Below are positions 53,827 through 64,000 of a DNA stretch of 64,000 nt, piece after piece. Both the position numbers and the translations under genes were made by a program. A model generated the notes under the pieces. The model was not told the DNA's origin and made no database searches. It worked only from the letters and a program-made list of their open reading frames with translations. Origin of the DNA: Zea mays (taxonomy: Eukaryota; Streptophyta; Magnoliopsida; Poales; Poaceae); contig NC_050097.1 in the NCBI RefSeq assembly GCF_902167145.1, forward strand, positions 44,066,095-44,130,094, read 5' to 3'. Position 1 is the stretch's first letter. Every line of letters starts with the position of its first letter.

Positions 53827-56800
53827 TGTAACACCCCAGGTGTTACCATGGCCATGGCACATTTATGCACTAATGACTGTGATCACATGTGGAAGAGACT
53901 TGAGGAGAAGAGCATAAAACCTTGGGAACCATGTGTTAACCAAGAATGTTAATGACCAAAAGCATTACCCAAGCATTTATGCAATTATCACCTTGGGCAA
54001 GAGAAGATTAAACCCTAGACCCCTCTTGAGCCCTTAACTCCCAAAACCCAGGTTTAAGGGGGGAAGGTTAAGCAAAATGTGCAAATCATGAGTTAACCCT
54101 TAGCCAAAGTTTAAGTAACATTATAATCTACAAAATGCAGAGAGGAAACATTACAAAAAGACCCCTTCAAAACCCCAAATACATTCCTTAAGTGGAGAGA
54201 GAGCACTAAAGCTCTCTAATTCTTCTAAGTCAAGTTTTGAACCTAATCTAAAGATCCGTCGTGTTCACTTAGTAAATGGCACCAAAACCACTTGAGTTGT
54301 ATACCAAAAATGTGTCATACCACCTAAGGCACCCACTGGAAAAGTTTGAAACCAAGCCCAAGACGTTTGACAAGATTTGGCATGGTTTTTGTCGCGAGGT
54401 AGACAGAGGGACAAGCCAGATTTGGCGTCCGCAAATCTCCCTACCTAGGGCGTATCTGCCATGGGGACTCACATACAAGAGACAGCCCTAGGTGCTAGGA
54501 GGAGGCCTGCGCTGGATTTTTTCCAAGATTTGCACGCTTGCTTTCTCGGCGAGCTGTTGAACAAGGGCAAAAGAACACTTCCACGTGTTCGACGCGCTCT
54601 GAGCGCGCCAGAGCACGCCCAGCGCCCGACCCCGTGCGCCCGCCCCGCCCCGCGCCGAGCCGTGCCCGTGTCCCCTTCTCGCGCCCGCGCCTATAAAGCC
54701 TCCTTAGACGTCGACCGTACTCCTCCGCGCACGCTCGACCTCACCGGAGCTAGAGACCACCGGCGTTTGCCCTACAAACGGCGTGCCCGCGGCCACCCGA
54801 TCCCCCGCCACCGTAGACCGGCCTGCAGAGCCCTTCCCAGCCACGCCTGACCCTCGGAAGAGACCGTGCATGCCTCGGTGAAGCTCCCTGAGCAAGGAAT
54901 CGGACTTTGCCTCGCCAGAGAAGCCAGTCCACGGTCGCCAGACTTCACCCGATCGCCGGTGAACATAGACCAGGTAAATCTCTGCACAATTTTTCGATTC
55001 CTTGCTCACATAGCCTCTACATCATCCCGTGGAGCTCATCGTGCCGTTTAATTGAACTAGATCGCCGTGGTTAAGCCGGAGCACCCGCCGCCGACGAGTT
55101 CACCCGCCTGCGCACGTGGACCGGCCAATTCCGGCCACCACCGCCGTCGAGCCGTACCTCGCTGTGACCGCCAGGACCTCCCGAAACCAACCCCGCCCCT
55201 CGCCGGACCTCTCTCGCCGCTGGTAAGCCACGCCGCCCTTTTCCTTTCCACGGTTACTGTTTACATACGGGGAGGGACCTCGGGGGAGAAGAAGGAAAGG
55301 CTAGAGGGTTTTGTGCGCTGTCAGTGACTCAGGGGAATAGTAGCGCAGGGGTAGAAATGAATGGATTGATTTAGAAATAATCCAGGGTCTTCGGTGCAAA
55401 GTAGTTTTCCAGGAAACCTTTTAAAATATTCTGAATTAAATCCAAACAGAACTTGAAAAATTCATAACTTCAGTTTGGTTTACCCAAATCAAGTCAAACC
55501 AATTTTGCCAGATCCTAAATAATGTAAACTACTTAGGAAAAATATAAAACCCCTAAGTGTTACAGAAAAATTTAAGGTCTTGATTTAAATGATTAACTGG
55601 TCAAAAGCTAAAAAAAATAAGGAAAAATCGCTACACTATTTGACTAGGGTTAAGAAAATTTAGAGAAGTACTTAATCACTTTCTAACATGTTCAAAAATA
55701 ATAAACCTCTCTGTACACCAAGTTAAGGTAGAGTTTACCATTTAAATCATTTTTAGTCTAAAGTTAGAGAAAATATTAAAGGTGGTTTAAATAAAAAACC
55801 AGGGAGCACCCACATTTTTGTTAGTTTACTTATTCAGTATAGTTCACTAGAAAAATTTATTATACCCTTGTTTAGTACAAAAAAAATGAGATACCTTTTA
55901 TTTTAAGAAAACAAGGAGAACTTAGAAAAACTCTAGAAAAATAACCCCAAATAGAAGTCGAGTGATTTTTCTAGCACTCGCGCGAGGTCAGGAAATTGGT
56001 TGTATCCACTTTCTTATCATAATGATGCTGGTTTGTGGATAACAATCCATGGGGTTTGGTTGTCCACGGGATAAAAATTGGAATAAGGATTAAGGTGTGG
56101 TACCGTGTGTCAAGCGTTTGAACGTACTAAACACATACCGAGAAATATGGTAAATCGGTAAGCCTAGTACCTGAGTGAACCTGCCCGCAGATTGCCCTCC
56201 TCACGCGACCTGAGACGTGGTCTCCCATTCCGGTTATGGTGGGTACAAGTGCGGTCACTGCACGACGGCAGTCGGGGTCAGTGAGGCATTGTACGCCAAG
56301 GCGGTGAGCCCTGATCTGTTGCCAGGGAATCGATGGGGACGGTTGATCTGTTGCCAGGGAATCGATGAAGACCCTAAACCCTAAACCCTAAACCCTAAAC
56401 CCCTCAGCCAAACAGCTGCATGTCTAGAGGTAGAGGAGTAGACTCCTCACATCGGGTAAGTCTAGCTAAGTATTAGTATACTCAGCCTTGCTTGTGGCAT
56501 AATTTTACAGGTTCTCTAGAGGACATGGTTGCTGGAGTGACTTGGCCGTCCATCTTGCCACCGGGTTAAACTGTCGAGTGGGACCCTGCCTCGGCTGAGG
56601 AGGAGCATGAGGAGTGATGGGACAGGCTTCCCCATCTCTCTGTTTATTTACCGTTAGTTTTATTCAGCTGCACTTCGAACAATGATGACTACTTTTGTTA
56701 AAACTCCGATGATGATGTAATAGGTTTAATACTCTTTAATATATGGTTTCATGCTTTATTGTATTTGCTCTGTGACTCACCATCGAGTGAGACTGTGGTA

Positions 56801-56930
56801 CTTGATCCTGTCAGTGGCCTTGTCGGACTAGATCCGAGGGATTTACGGGTTATTCCCATTTAAGTGTGGTCTAGCCTCTAAGGCGGGACTTAGGCACTTA
56901 AGTTGGAATAATTCGGACGGTTCCGCCACA
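53827..56930 (+). repeat. Tekay-clade 5' LTR (3104 bp)
   Basis: Ends ...TTCCGCCACA at 56930. TATA box TATAAA 54692-54697 in a GC-rich tract; donor-like CTG|GTAAGC at 55222/55223 in the leader; telomere-like repeats near the 3' end. Frames around 54461-55327 are judged to be GC-rich leader, not genes. 55330-56200 is AT-rich and featureless. Confidence 0.9.
56372..56399 (+). repeat. Interstitial telomere-like repeat (CCCTAAA)4
   Basis: Four exact copies of the plant telomere heptamer in the LTR, next to a ~27 bp direct duplication of TTGATCTGTTGCCAGGGAAT (56315-56367). Confidence 0.9.
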
Positions 56931-56932
56931 GC

Positions 56933-56944
56933 TGGTATCGGAGC
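56933..56944 (+). other. Primer-binding site
   Basis: TGGTATCGGAGC, two bases from the LTR end; tRNA-Met type. Confidence 0.85.
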
Positions 56945-57348
56945 TCGTACCACCACAGAGGAATCAATAAACTATAAATATCATTCTTTTCCAAAGTAAA
57001 ACTTGGTAGAAACAAATGTTAGACAGATCGTAAGACGATCAGGATAGACTTAGGACGTGAAGCCTTAGGATGATAGAGGGGTAGCTAGGTGGCTGATTGA
57101 GTAAGCCCTATAGGCTACTATAAGGGATGGGAGTTCCTCCCTATTCCCTCTACGTTGATGTGAGGTCGTTCAGGACGAGCATGCATGCATCCTTAATTAA
57201 ACTAATGGATAATTGGGTAAGAACTTTAATACAAAATAATGACAAACTAAGTACCCCAGTACCATTGTCGTAGTTATAGAGAGGCTGAGTTGTGATCCCT
57301 TTTCTTTTTATAATTCTTTTTCTTTTACTTACGCTTAACCGTACACAG

Positions 57349-58218
57349 ATGACTTCTCACGGATCCTCGGACGAAGGGAATGCACAGTCCCACACTGACG
57401 GGCTGGCACGAGAGGGTTTTCCCCGTATTTTGTGGGAGGTACTTCAGGAAGCTGGTTACATGACGCCTCCCCAGTACGCGGTGCAGCTGTTCGAGAAGCA
57501 CCGAGTGCCCCGCTGTAGGGTAAGGATGACCCTGGAGCCTCATCCCCTACAGCCAGGCTGGCGTTCGCTGGACTCTGAGTCTTTTGGATACCGGGCTGAG
57601 GACACTATGGAGGCAATTTCTCTTCGCGGACTAACCACCTTCTGCGGATTCCACCCCTTGGAACTGTCCACTCACCCCATTGGCTTGTTCCCCACGGAGA
57701 AGGAGGACGACCCAATGTGGAAGGACAGAGTGGAGCATGCCAAGGATATCTTGGCTATCTACCCAGGTCAGACTGCTCACTTGACAGTGCGGTGCATGAA
57801 TGCCCTGTATCGTCTGCAAGTGATGCGTGGAGAGGCAATGTCCCATCTAATGGTATTGTTGGAGGCAACCAAGATCACTTTGGATAACAGAGAGGAACTT
57901 GTGGTAGACTTGTCCACTGAGATGGTGGAAAAAGACCTACAGGTGGAACAATTGTCAAATGAGATCCAAGAGCTTGAGGAGCTAGTGGGAACGAGGGAGA
58001 ACACCATCGAGGTTCTCGAGGATCAGTTGATCAACACCCAGCAGCAGCTTGCAGAGGCTAACCAGCACTTGGATATGCACCACCAGGAGATCCAGGACAT
58101 GGAGGTCAACGAGGATGTCGACATCGAGGGAGGAGAGGAGCCTGCCTCCAGTTTGGACACTGTTGGCTCAGGGAGACCACCTTCCCCCGAGTCGAGCGTT
58201 GCCTCGTTTGCTCACTAG
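57349..58218 (+). CDS. Extra ORF upstream of gag (ORF0-like)
   Basis: 289 codons from ATG (MTSHGSSDEG) to TAG at 58216-58218, fully open. The N-terminal half is a compact region with RILWEVLQEAGYMTPPQYAV, YRAEDTMEAISLRGLTTFCG and HAKDILAIYPGQTAHLTVRCMN. The C-terminal half is a long coiled coil (VEQLSNEIQELEELVGTREN and VLEDQLINTQQQLAEANQ) ending in an acidic, Ser/Pro-rich tail. The ATG directly follows a T-rich tract and CACAG, a splice-acceptor-like context, so it may be reached by splicing from the LTR leader. Function unknown. Being intact while gag-pol has seven stops is notable. No similarity to capsid or enzymes. Confidence 0.65.
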   Translation: MTSHGSSDEGNAQSHTDGLAREGFPRILWEVLQEAGYMTPPQYAVQLFEKHRVPRCRVRMTLEPHPLQPGWRSLDSESFGYRAEDTMEAISLRGLTTFCGFHPLELSTHPIGLFPTEKEDDPMWKDRVEHAKDILAIYPGQTAHLTVRCMNALYRLQVMRGEAMSHLMVLLEATKITLDNREELVVDLSTEMVEKDLQVEQLSNEIQELEELVGTRENTIEVLEDQLINTQQQLAEANQHLDMHHQEIQDMEVNEDVDIEGGEEPASSLDTVGSGRPPSPESSVASFAH

Positions 58219-58525
58219 GTCGCAAGGATAGAGTTAGAAGTCTGTGATGGTAGGACTCCTCAAAGCTAGCTTAGCTTTTGCACCCTTGGGGTACTAGGCT
58301 AGATAGAGTTGAGTCTTTTGAGTTATTGATGTAATTGTGATAAACTCTTTTGGAAGCATGGTTGATGAATGCTGTCAATCTTAATTTAAGAAGAAAAAGT
58401 TTAGGCCATGTGGAATCTTTTATATTTATGCAAAATATATATTGGTTTTACCCTTTTGACTCTTTCACCACGATTGAACCTTGAACCTCAGAAATGTTGT
58501 ATTGAGAATATACATGATTTTTCAG

Positions 58526-59580
58526 ATGGCAGGAAGAGCGCGTCGTGGTCAGAATGAGCGCGTTCCTCCACCACCGCCACCGCCTCTGACTCTGCAAGAG
58601 CTGATGGCGCAGCAGAACGAGATCTTGAGACAGCTAGCTCAGCGTCAGCCACCACCTCAGCACTATGGTGGTGGTGATCATCAGTGTCACCCCGCAGCAG
58701 CCACTTATTAGGAGTTCCTCAGTACCCAGCCACCGTTGTTCACCAGGGCAGAGGACCCCCTTGATGCTGATGTATGGCTGAGAGTAGTGGGATCCAAATT
58801 CCCGCTACTCCATGGAGTTTGTTCGGAGGTGACTAAGGTCAGGTTCACCACCCAGCAGCTTCGTGGACCCGCGCGGACATGGTGGGACCACTATCTTGCT
58901 ATGCAGCCAGCTGACCATGAAGTGGAATGGAGAGAGTTCAAGGCAGCTTTTAGGGGGCACCATATACCCGCAGGCATTATGAACCGCAAGCTCAACGAGT
59001 TTCTGGCACTCACTCAGGGAAACCGGACAGTGTTATAGTATGCTCAGGCCTTTAATGACCTGTGCCAGTATGCCGGATATCATGCAGACACCGACGAGAA
59101 GAAGAGGGACAAGTTCAGGAGGGGGCTCAGCACTAAGCTCCGTGACCGTCTCAACACAGTCAGGGCCAACAGCTATAATGAGTTAGTCAACATGGCCATT
59201 TCGTAGGAAGACTGTATCACAGCTCGTCAGGCAGAGAAGAAGAGGAAGACCCCTGTGGCAGGACCTTCAGCTCAGCCACAGCGCTTCAGGATCGTGTCTG
59301 ACACTCAGAACAGAGGACCCCAACAGCAGCAAGGACGTTGGGTGATCCGACCACAGCAGCAGCAGCAGGCACCCAACCACACCCAGTTTCCAGTACACAG
59401 GAGCAATCAACAGCAGCAGCAGTACCGCGAGGCCAATGACAACAAGTGTTTCACTTGTGGTAACACCGGGCATTATGCCAAGAATTGCCCCAGAAACCAG
59501 CAGAAGCAGGGACAGAATGCCAACCAGAACCAAGGCAAGAGGCAGAAGGTGCAAGTGAGGCAAGGCAGGCTGAACTTCAC
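58526..59580 (+). pseudogene. Tekay-clade gag with zinc knuckle
   Basis: ATG at 58526 (MAGRARRGQ) follows GATTTTTCAG. Pro-rich and Gln-rich N-terminus, then capsid motifs STQPPLFTRAEDPLDADVW, GPARTWWDHYLAMQPADHE, WREFKAAFRGHHIPAG and a FNDLCQYAGYHADTDEKKRD region. A Gln-rich linker leads to the knuckle [14 protein letters not shown] (about 59449-59490). TAG codons at 58709-58711, 59036-59038 and 59204-59206 sit where Gln is expected. Continuous in frame with pol. Confidence 0.9.
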
Positions 59581-60790
59581 CACCATGGCTGATATTCCAG
59601 AGGGAGCACCCGTTATGACTGATATCTTTTCAGTTTTGAATTATCCTGCAATTATTCTTTTTGATTCTGGTGCATCACATAGTTTTATCAGTGCAAAATT
59701 TAGTGCCAAATGTCAGCTACCTTTTCACCACACCAATGGGGGTATTACAATTTCAACACCAGGAGGCAGGGTTGCCACCTATCAAATCAACAGACATGTG
59801 CCTATAAAGTTTGGTAGTTTGATAATTAAAACCACCCTCCTCATATTGGGGTTGGATAGCGTGGATATCATATTGGGAACTGACTGGTTAACAAGACATC
59901 GGGCAGTAATTGATATTGCAGCTAGGGCCATTGAGGTGCACTCACCGACTTGTGGTGAAACCACATTATATTTGCCCGACCAGGGTTGTACCCGTTCTTG
60001 TGCCTTCGTTATGATAGAGTCCCCGGTTGAGAGAATCCCAGTGGTCTGTGACTACCCAGATGTTTTTCCGGATGAATTGCCAGGGATGGCACCTGATAGA
60101 GATATAGAGTTCGCGATTGAATTGCAGCCTGGGACTGCTCCTATATCCAAGAGGCCCTATAGGATGCCTCCAGCAGAATTGGCAGAATTGAAAAAGCAAC
60201 TGCAAGAGTTGTTGGACAAGGGGTTCATTCGCCCGAGTACTTCACCGTGGGGATGTCCGGCTTTACTTGTGAAGAAAAAGGATGAGAGTATGAGAATGTG
60301 TGTTGATTACCGCCCTCTCAATGCAGTAACCATCAAGAACAAATACCCACTGCCCCGCATTGATGTTTTGTTTGATTAGTTGGTGGGAGCCAAAGTGTTC
60401 TCCAAGATAGACCTTCGCTCAGGCTACCATCAGATCAAGATCCGTGCCAGTGATATTCCGAAGACGGCTTTCTCTACCAGATATGGGCTCTATGAGTTTT
60501 TGGTGATTTCTTTTGGGCTAACCAATGCCCCGGCTTATTTCATGTACATGATGAACTCAGTATTCATGCCAGAGCTGGACAAATTTGTGGTGGTTTTTAT
60601 TGATGATATTCTGGTCTATTCCAAGAATGAAGCCGAGCACACTAAACATTTGCATACTGTACTTCAGAGACTGCGTGACCATCAGTTGTATGCCAAATTG
60701 TCCAAATGTGATATCTGGCTGAGGAAAATTAAATTTTTGGGTCACACGATTTCTCAGGATGGGGTATTAGTTGATCCTGAGAAGGTACAA
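59581..60790 (+). pseudogene. Tekay-clade protease and reverse transcriptase
   Basis: Same frame as gag. Protease: [13 protein letters not shown] and [71 protein letters not shown] (catalytic), and [21 protein letters not shown] at 60377-60379 replaces Gln between LFD and LVGAK. A short in-frame deletion seems to follow EKVQ near 60790. Confidence 0.9.
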
Positions 60791-61756
60791 CTAATGGATT
60801 GGAAACCTCCTACCACAGTGAGACAGATTCGAAGTTTTCTGGGATTGGCAGGGTATTATCGACGATTCATTCTGGATTTCTCCAGAATTGCCAAACCTAT
60901 GACTGAACTATTGAAGAAGGGAGTCAAGTATGATTGGAGCCAGAAGTGTGAGGATGCCTTTCATACGCTAAGGCAACATTTGACAACAGCACCAGTGCTA
61001 GCTCAACCTGATAACGCCAAGCCCTTTGAGGTTTATTGTGATGCTTCTGGTACTGGTTTGGGATGTGTCTTAATGCAAGACAACAGAGTAATTGCTTATG
61101 CCTCCCGAGCAATTAGACCCCATGAGCAGAACTACCCCACACATGATCTGGAATTAGCAGCTGTGGTTCATGCTCTCAAGATATGGAGACATTACCTGAT
61201 GGGAGCTCACTGTAACATTTACACTGACCATAAGAGCCTCAAATACATTTTCACTCAAGCGGATCTTAATATGAGGCAGAGGAGATGGTTAGAGCTAATC
61301 AAGGACTATGATTTGGAGGTGCATTACCATCCTGGCAAGGCCAATGTTGTGGCAGATGCCTTAAGCAGGAAGGCCTAGTGCAATTGTATGAACATGGATG
61401 CAAGAGTCACCACCCTATGTGATGAGTTGTGCAAACTAAACCTAGAAGTTGTTTCCTCGGGTGCTTTAAATTATATCTCGGTGGAGCCCATATTACAAGA
61501 GCAAATAGTCAGGGCACAGATTGAAGACAAGGGTGTTCAGGTCATTAAGGAAATGATCAAGCAGAAAGTAGAAAAATACAAATGCTTCCGTCAGGACAGC
61601 GAAGGAATCCTATGGTTTGGAGATCGATTGGTTGTTCCCAAGAACCCTGAGCTCAGAAAGAAGATATTGGATGAAGCTCACCTTTCAAAATTCTCCATAC
61701 ACCCGGGTAGCAATAAGATGTATCATGATCTCAGATCCTTATAGTGGTGGACTAGA
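60791..61756 (+). pseudogene. Tekay-clade RNase H and integrase zinc finger
   Basis: Connection [16 protein letters not shown], RNase [18 protein letters not shown], the [16 protein letters not shown] block, [11 protein letters not shown] and [12 protein letters not shown], then a linker and the start of the HHCC finger (LDEAHLSKFSIHPGSNKMYH). TAG codons at 61376-61378 and 61742-61744. Motifs otherwise intact. Confidence 0.85.
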
Positions 61757-62941
61757 ATGAAGAGGGAAATAGCCAAGTATATATCTGAATGTGACACCTG
61801 CCAGAGAATCAAGGCCAGTCATTTGAAGGTAGCAGGCCCTTTGCAACCCCTTCCCATACCATCTTGGAAATGGGAGGACATTTGCATGGATTTTATCGTG
61901 GGATTGCCCAATACCTCCCGGCACCATGATTCCATTTGGGTCATTGTGGACAGATTGACCAAAACAGCTCATTTCTTGCCGGTACACACCACCCACAGGA
62001 CGGAGAAGTATGCAGAAATCTACATTGACCAGATAGTTCGCTTGCATGGAATATCAAGGACTATAGTATCGGACAGAGGAGCACCATTCGTGGCACGATT
62101 TTGGGAGCAATTAAAGGAATCACTTGGGACCCAGGTAATAAGAAGCTCAGCATACCATCCTCAAACAGATGGCCAGACAGAAAGGGTAAATCAGATTTTG
62201 GAAGACATGTTGAGGGCATGTGTGCTACACTATGGAAAGGATTGGGACAAGTGTCTTTCATTGGCAGAATTCTCCTATAATAACAGCTACCAGTCCAGTT
62301 TGAAGATGGCACCTTTTGAAGCCTTATATGGGAGAAGGTGTAGGACCCCGCTAAATTGGTCTCAAGCAGGAGAAAGGGAAATTTTTGGACCAGACTTGGT
62401 ACTTGAAGCAGAGGAAAAGGTCAGAGTTATTAAAAATAACCTAGAAGCTGCCCAGGCCAGGCAAAAGAGCTATCATGACAAGAGAAGGAAGCCTCTACAG
62501 TTTGAAATGGGAGATCATGTTTATCTTAAGGTGTCACCCACCAAAGGTGTCCAGAGATTTGGAATCAAGGGCAAGTTAGCTCCTCGCTACATTGGACCCT
62601 ACGAGATCAAGGAAACTTGTGGACCTGTAGCATATCAATTGAAGTTGCCACCCCACATGTCAGATGTTCATGATGTGTTCCATGTATCCCAGCTACGGAA
62701 ATGCGTCCGCTTACCCGCTGAAGTGCTACCTGGACCAGAAATTGAGATAGAACCAGACTTGTCTTATCAAGAGCACCCCGTCAAGGTATTGGATCAGAAA
62801 GAGAGATCAACGCGGGCAACGTCGATCAGAATGTATAAGGTTTAGTGGAGTCACCATTCAGTAGAGGAAGATACATGGGAGACTGAGGAGTTTCTACGCT
62901 CTCGCTTCCCCGACTTTCTGCCCAAAGGAGTCAGTACGTAA
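61757..62941 (+). pseudogene. Tekay-clade integrase with chromodomain tail
   Basis: Finger end CDTCQRIK, core WEDICMDFIVGLP (Asp), TIVSDRGAPFVA (Asp), QTDGQTERVNQILEDML (Glu), so the full catalytic triad is present. GPY/F-like VAYQLKLPPHMSDVHDVFHV follows. The tail (YQEHPVKVLDQKERSTR then, past a TAG at 62843-62845, VEEDTWETEEFLRSRFPDFL) is a chromodomain-like segment ending at TAA 62939-62941. The chromodomain would direct integration to heterochromatin. Confidence 0.9.
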
Positions 62942-63180
62942 CCCAAAAACCCCACCCCACCTACCCTTTGAATCTAAATATAAGGAAAACTTAGATGTTA
63001 AAGGTAGTGTAAGCTTTGAAAATGACTCAAAAAGGACTTCCTTCTGAAGTCGCAAAGAGAATGACATTCGAAGAGCAGTTAACTAGAGAACCTTGGATAA
63101 AAGAAGGAGCAACGCACCAACACGCCTTCATGGCACCCCTCCAGAGGACTCTACCTAAAATCTCGGGACGAGATTCCTTT
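62942..63180 (+). other. Spacer between pol and PPT
   Basis: About 240 bp containing a short open stretch (63016 onward) without recognisable domain; ends CTCGGGACGAGATTCC before the PPT. Nothing assigned. Confidence 0.5.
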
Positions 63181-63192
63181 AAGGGGGAGGGC
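63181..63192 (+). other. Polypurine tract
   Basis: AAGGGGGAGGGC directly before the 3' LTR. Confidence 0.85.
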
Positions 63193-64000
63193 TGTAACAC
63201 CCCAGGTGTTACCATGGCCATGGCACATTTATGCACTAATGACTGTGATCACATGTGGAAGAGACTTGAGGAGAAGAGCATAAAACCTTGGGAACCATGT
63301 GTTAACCAAGAATGTTAATGACCAAAAGCATTACCCAAGCATTTATGCAATTATCACCTTGGGCAAGAGAAGATTAAACCCTAGACCCCTCTTGAGCCCT
63401 TAACTCCCAAAACCCAGGTTTAAGGGGGGGAAGGTTAAGCAAAATGTGCAAATCATGAGTTAACCCTTAGCCAAAGTTTAAGTAACATTATAATCTACAA
63501 AATGCAGAGAGGAAACATTACAAAAAGACCCCTTCAAAACCCCAAATCCATTCCTTAAGTGGAGAGAGAGCACTAGAGCTCTCTAATTCTTCTAAGTCAT
63601 GTTTTGAACCTAATCTAAAGATCCACCGTGTTCACTTAGTAAATGGCACCAAAACCACTTGAGTTGTATACCAAAAATGTGTCATACCACCTAAGGCACC
63701 CACTGGAAAAGTTTGAAACCGAGCCCAAGACGTTTGACAAGATTTGGCATGGTTTTTGTCGCGAGGTGGACAGAGGGACAAGCCAGATTTGGTGTCCGCA
63801 AATCTCCCTACCTAGGGCATATCTGCCATGGGGACTCCCTAGGTGCTAGGAGGAGGCCTACGCCGGATTTTTGCCAAGATTCGCACGCTTGCGATCTCGG
63901 CGAGCTATTGAACAAGGGCAGAAGAACACTTCCACGTGTTCGACGTGCTCTGAGCGCGCCAGAGCACGCCCAGCGCCCGACCCCGTGCGCCCCGCCCCGC
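63193..64000 (+). repeat. Tekay-clade 3' LTR, first 808 bp
   Basis: Aligns with 53827 onward and continues past the window edge. Lacks 16 bp present in the 5' LTR after GGGGACTC (54465-54490). Confidence 0.9.

Larger units (their letters stand above)
53827..64000 (+). mobile_element. Second Tekay/Del-clade gypsy element, nearly complete
   Basis: 5' LTR 53827-56930 (3104 bp), PBS 56933-56944, extra ORF 57349-58218, a single gag-pol frame 58526-62941, PPT 63181-63192, and the first 808 bp of the 3' LTR (63193 on). The terminal motif TGTAACACCCCAGGTG and pol identify the same clade as the element at 13411-27013, but LTRs are shorter and divergent, nearer the Prem1/Xilon type. gag-pol has no frameshift and seven TAG stops. 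LTR copies differ by about 20 substitutions in 800 bases by eye plus a 16 bp indel. Confidence 0.9.

Noticed and set aside
54461..55327. Frames of 86-129 codons in GC-rich DNA
   Set aside because: Inside the 5' LTR around and after its TATA box; no conserved motif. Treated as leader.

Overview
The window is plant nuclear DNA, most likely maize (Zea mays) or a very close relative. Two things point there: a complete four-exon chloroplast glyceraldehyde-3-phosphate dehydrogenase A-subunit gene (GAPA, minus strand, 9123-10762), and a dense nest of LTR retrotransposons of the kinds that dominate maize intergenic DNA (Opie/Ji-type Sirevirus, Reina-like, Zeon/Cinful-like Tat clade, Tekay/Del-clade gypsy with 3-4 kb LTRs). 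Family names are from memory of sequence character, not from a database search. GAPA is the only intact host gene seen.

Layout. 1-891: right end of a short-LTR (139 bp) element, minus strand, inserted in the gag of a Sirevirus (892-2868, minus). That Sirevirus inserted in a Reina-like gypsy element (2869-6321, minus). 6322-11214: low-copy island with a small Stowaway-like MITE, decayed gene-like exons (6900-8196), GAPA and its upstream region. 11215-11520: retroelement zinc-knuckle fragment. 11585-40046: a decayed 5'-truncated Sirevirus on the plus strand (end of pol, spacer, extra env-position ORF, 1.9 kb 3' LTR). Its extra ORF was hit twice: by a complete Tekay-clade element with about 4 kb LTRs (13411-27013, minus, TSD gttca), and by another Sirevirus now reduced to a solo LTR (27780-36475, TSD gtaag). 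The solo LTR was itself invaded by a 7.3 kb Zeon-like element (27900-35218, plus, TSD ggtat).

40047-40790: an unclassified patch with a Gly/Asp-rich terminal-exon-like ORF. 40790-42911: truncated Tat element carrying gag only. 42912-43036 and 52566-52898: two halves of one gypsy LTR fragment, split by a 9.5 kb Tat element (43042-52560, minus, TSD ggtac) that carries pol but no gag. 52899-53826: start of another pol-without-gag Tat element, interrupted by a second Tekay-clade element (53827-64000, plus) whose 3' LTR runs off the window.

Biological themes. (1) Gag-only and pol-only Tat elements with related LTRs, PBSs and promoter palindromes coexist, a possible trans-complementing pair. (2) Both partner types carry an oppositely oriented spliced accessory gene. 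(3) Both Tekay elements have an extra ORF before gag, and ORF0 and gag start codons sit right after AG splice-acceptor-like sites, with donor-like sites in the LTR leaders. (4) Decay is dominated by TAG stops where the family has Gln; the last element has one 4.4 kb gag-pol frame broken only by seven TAG codons, consistent with CHG-methylation-driven C-to-T mutation.
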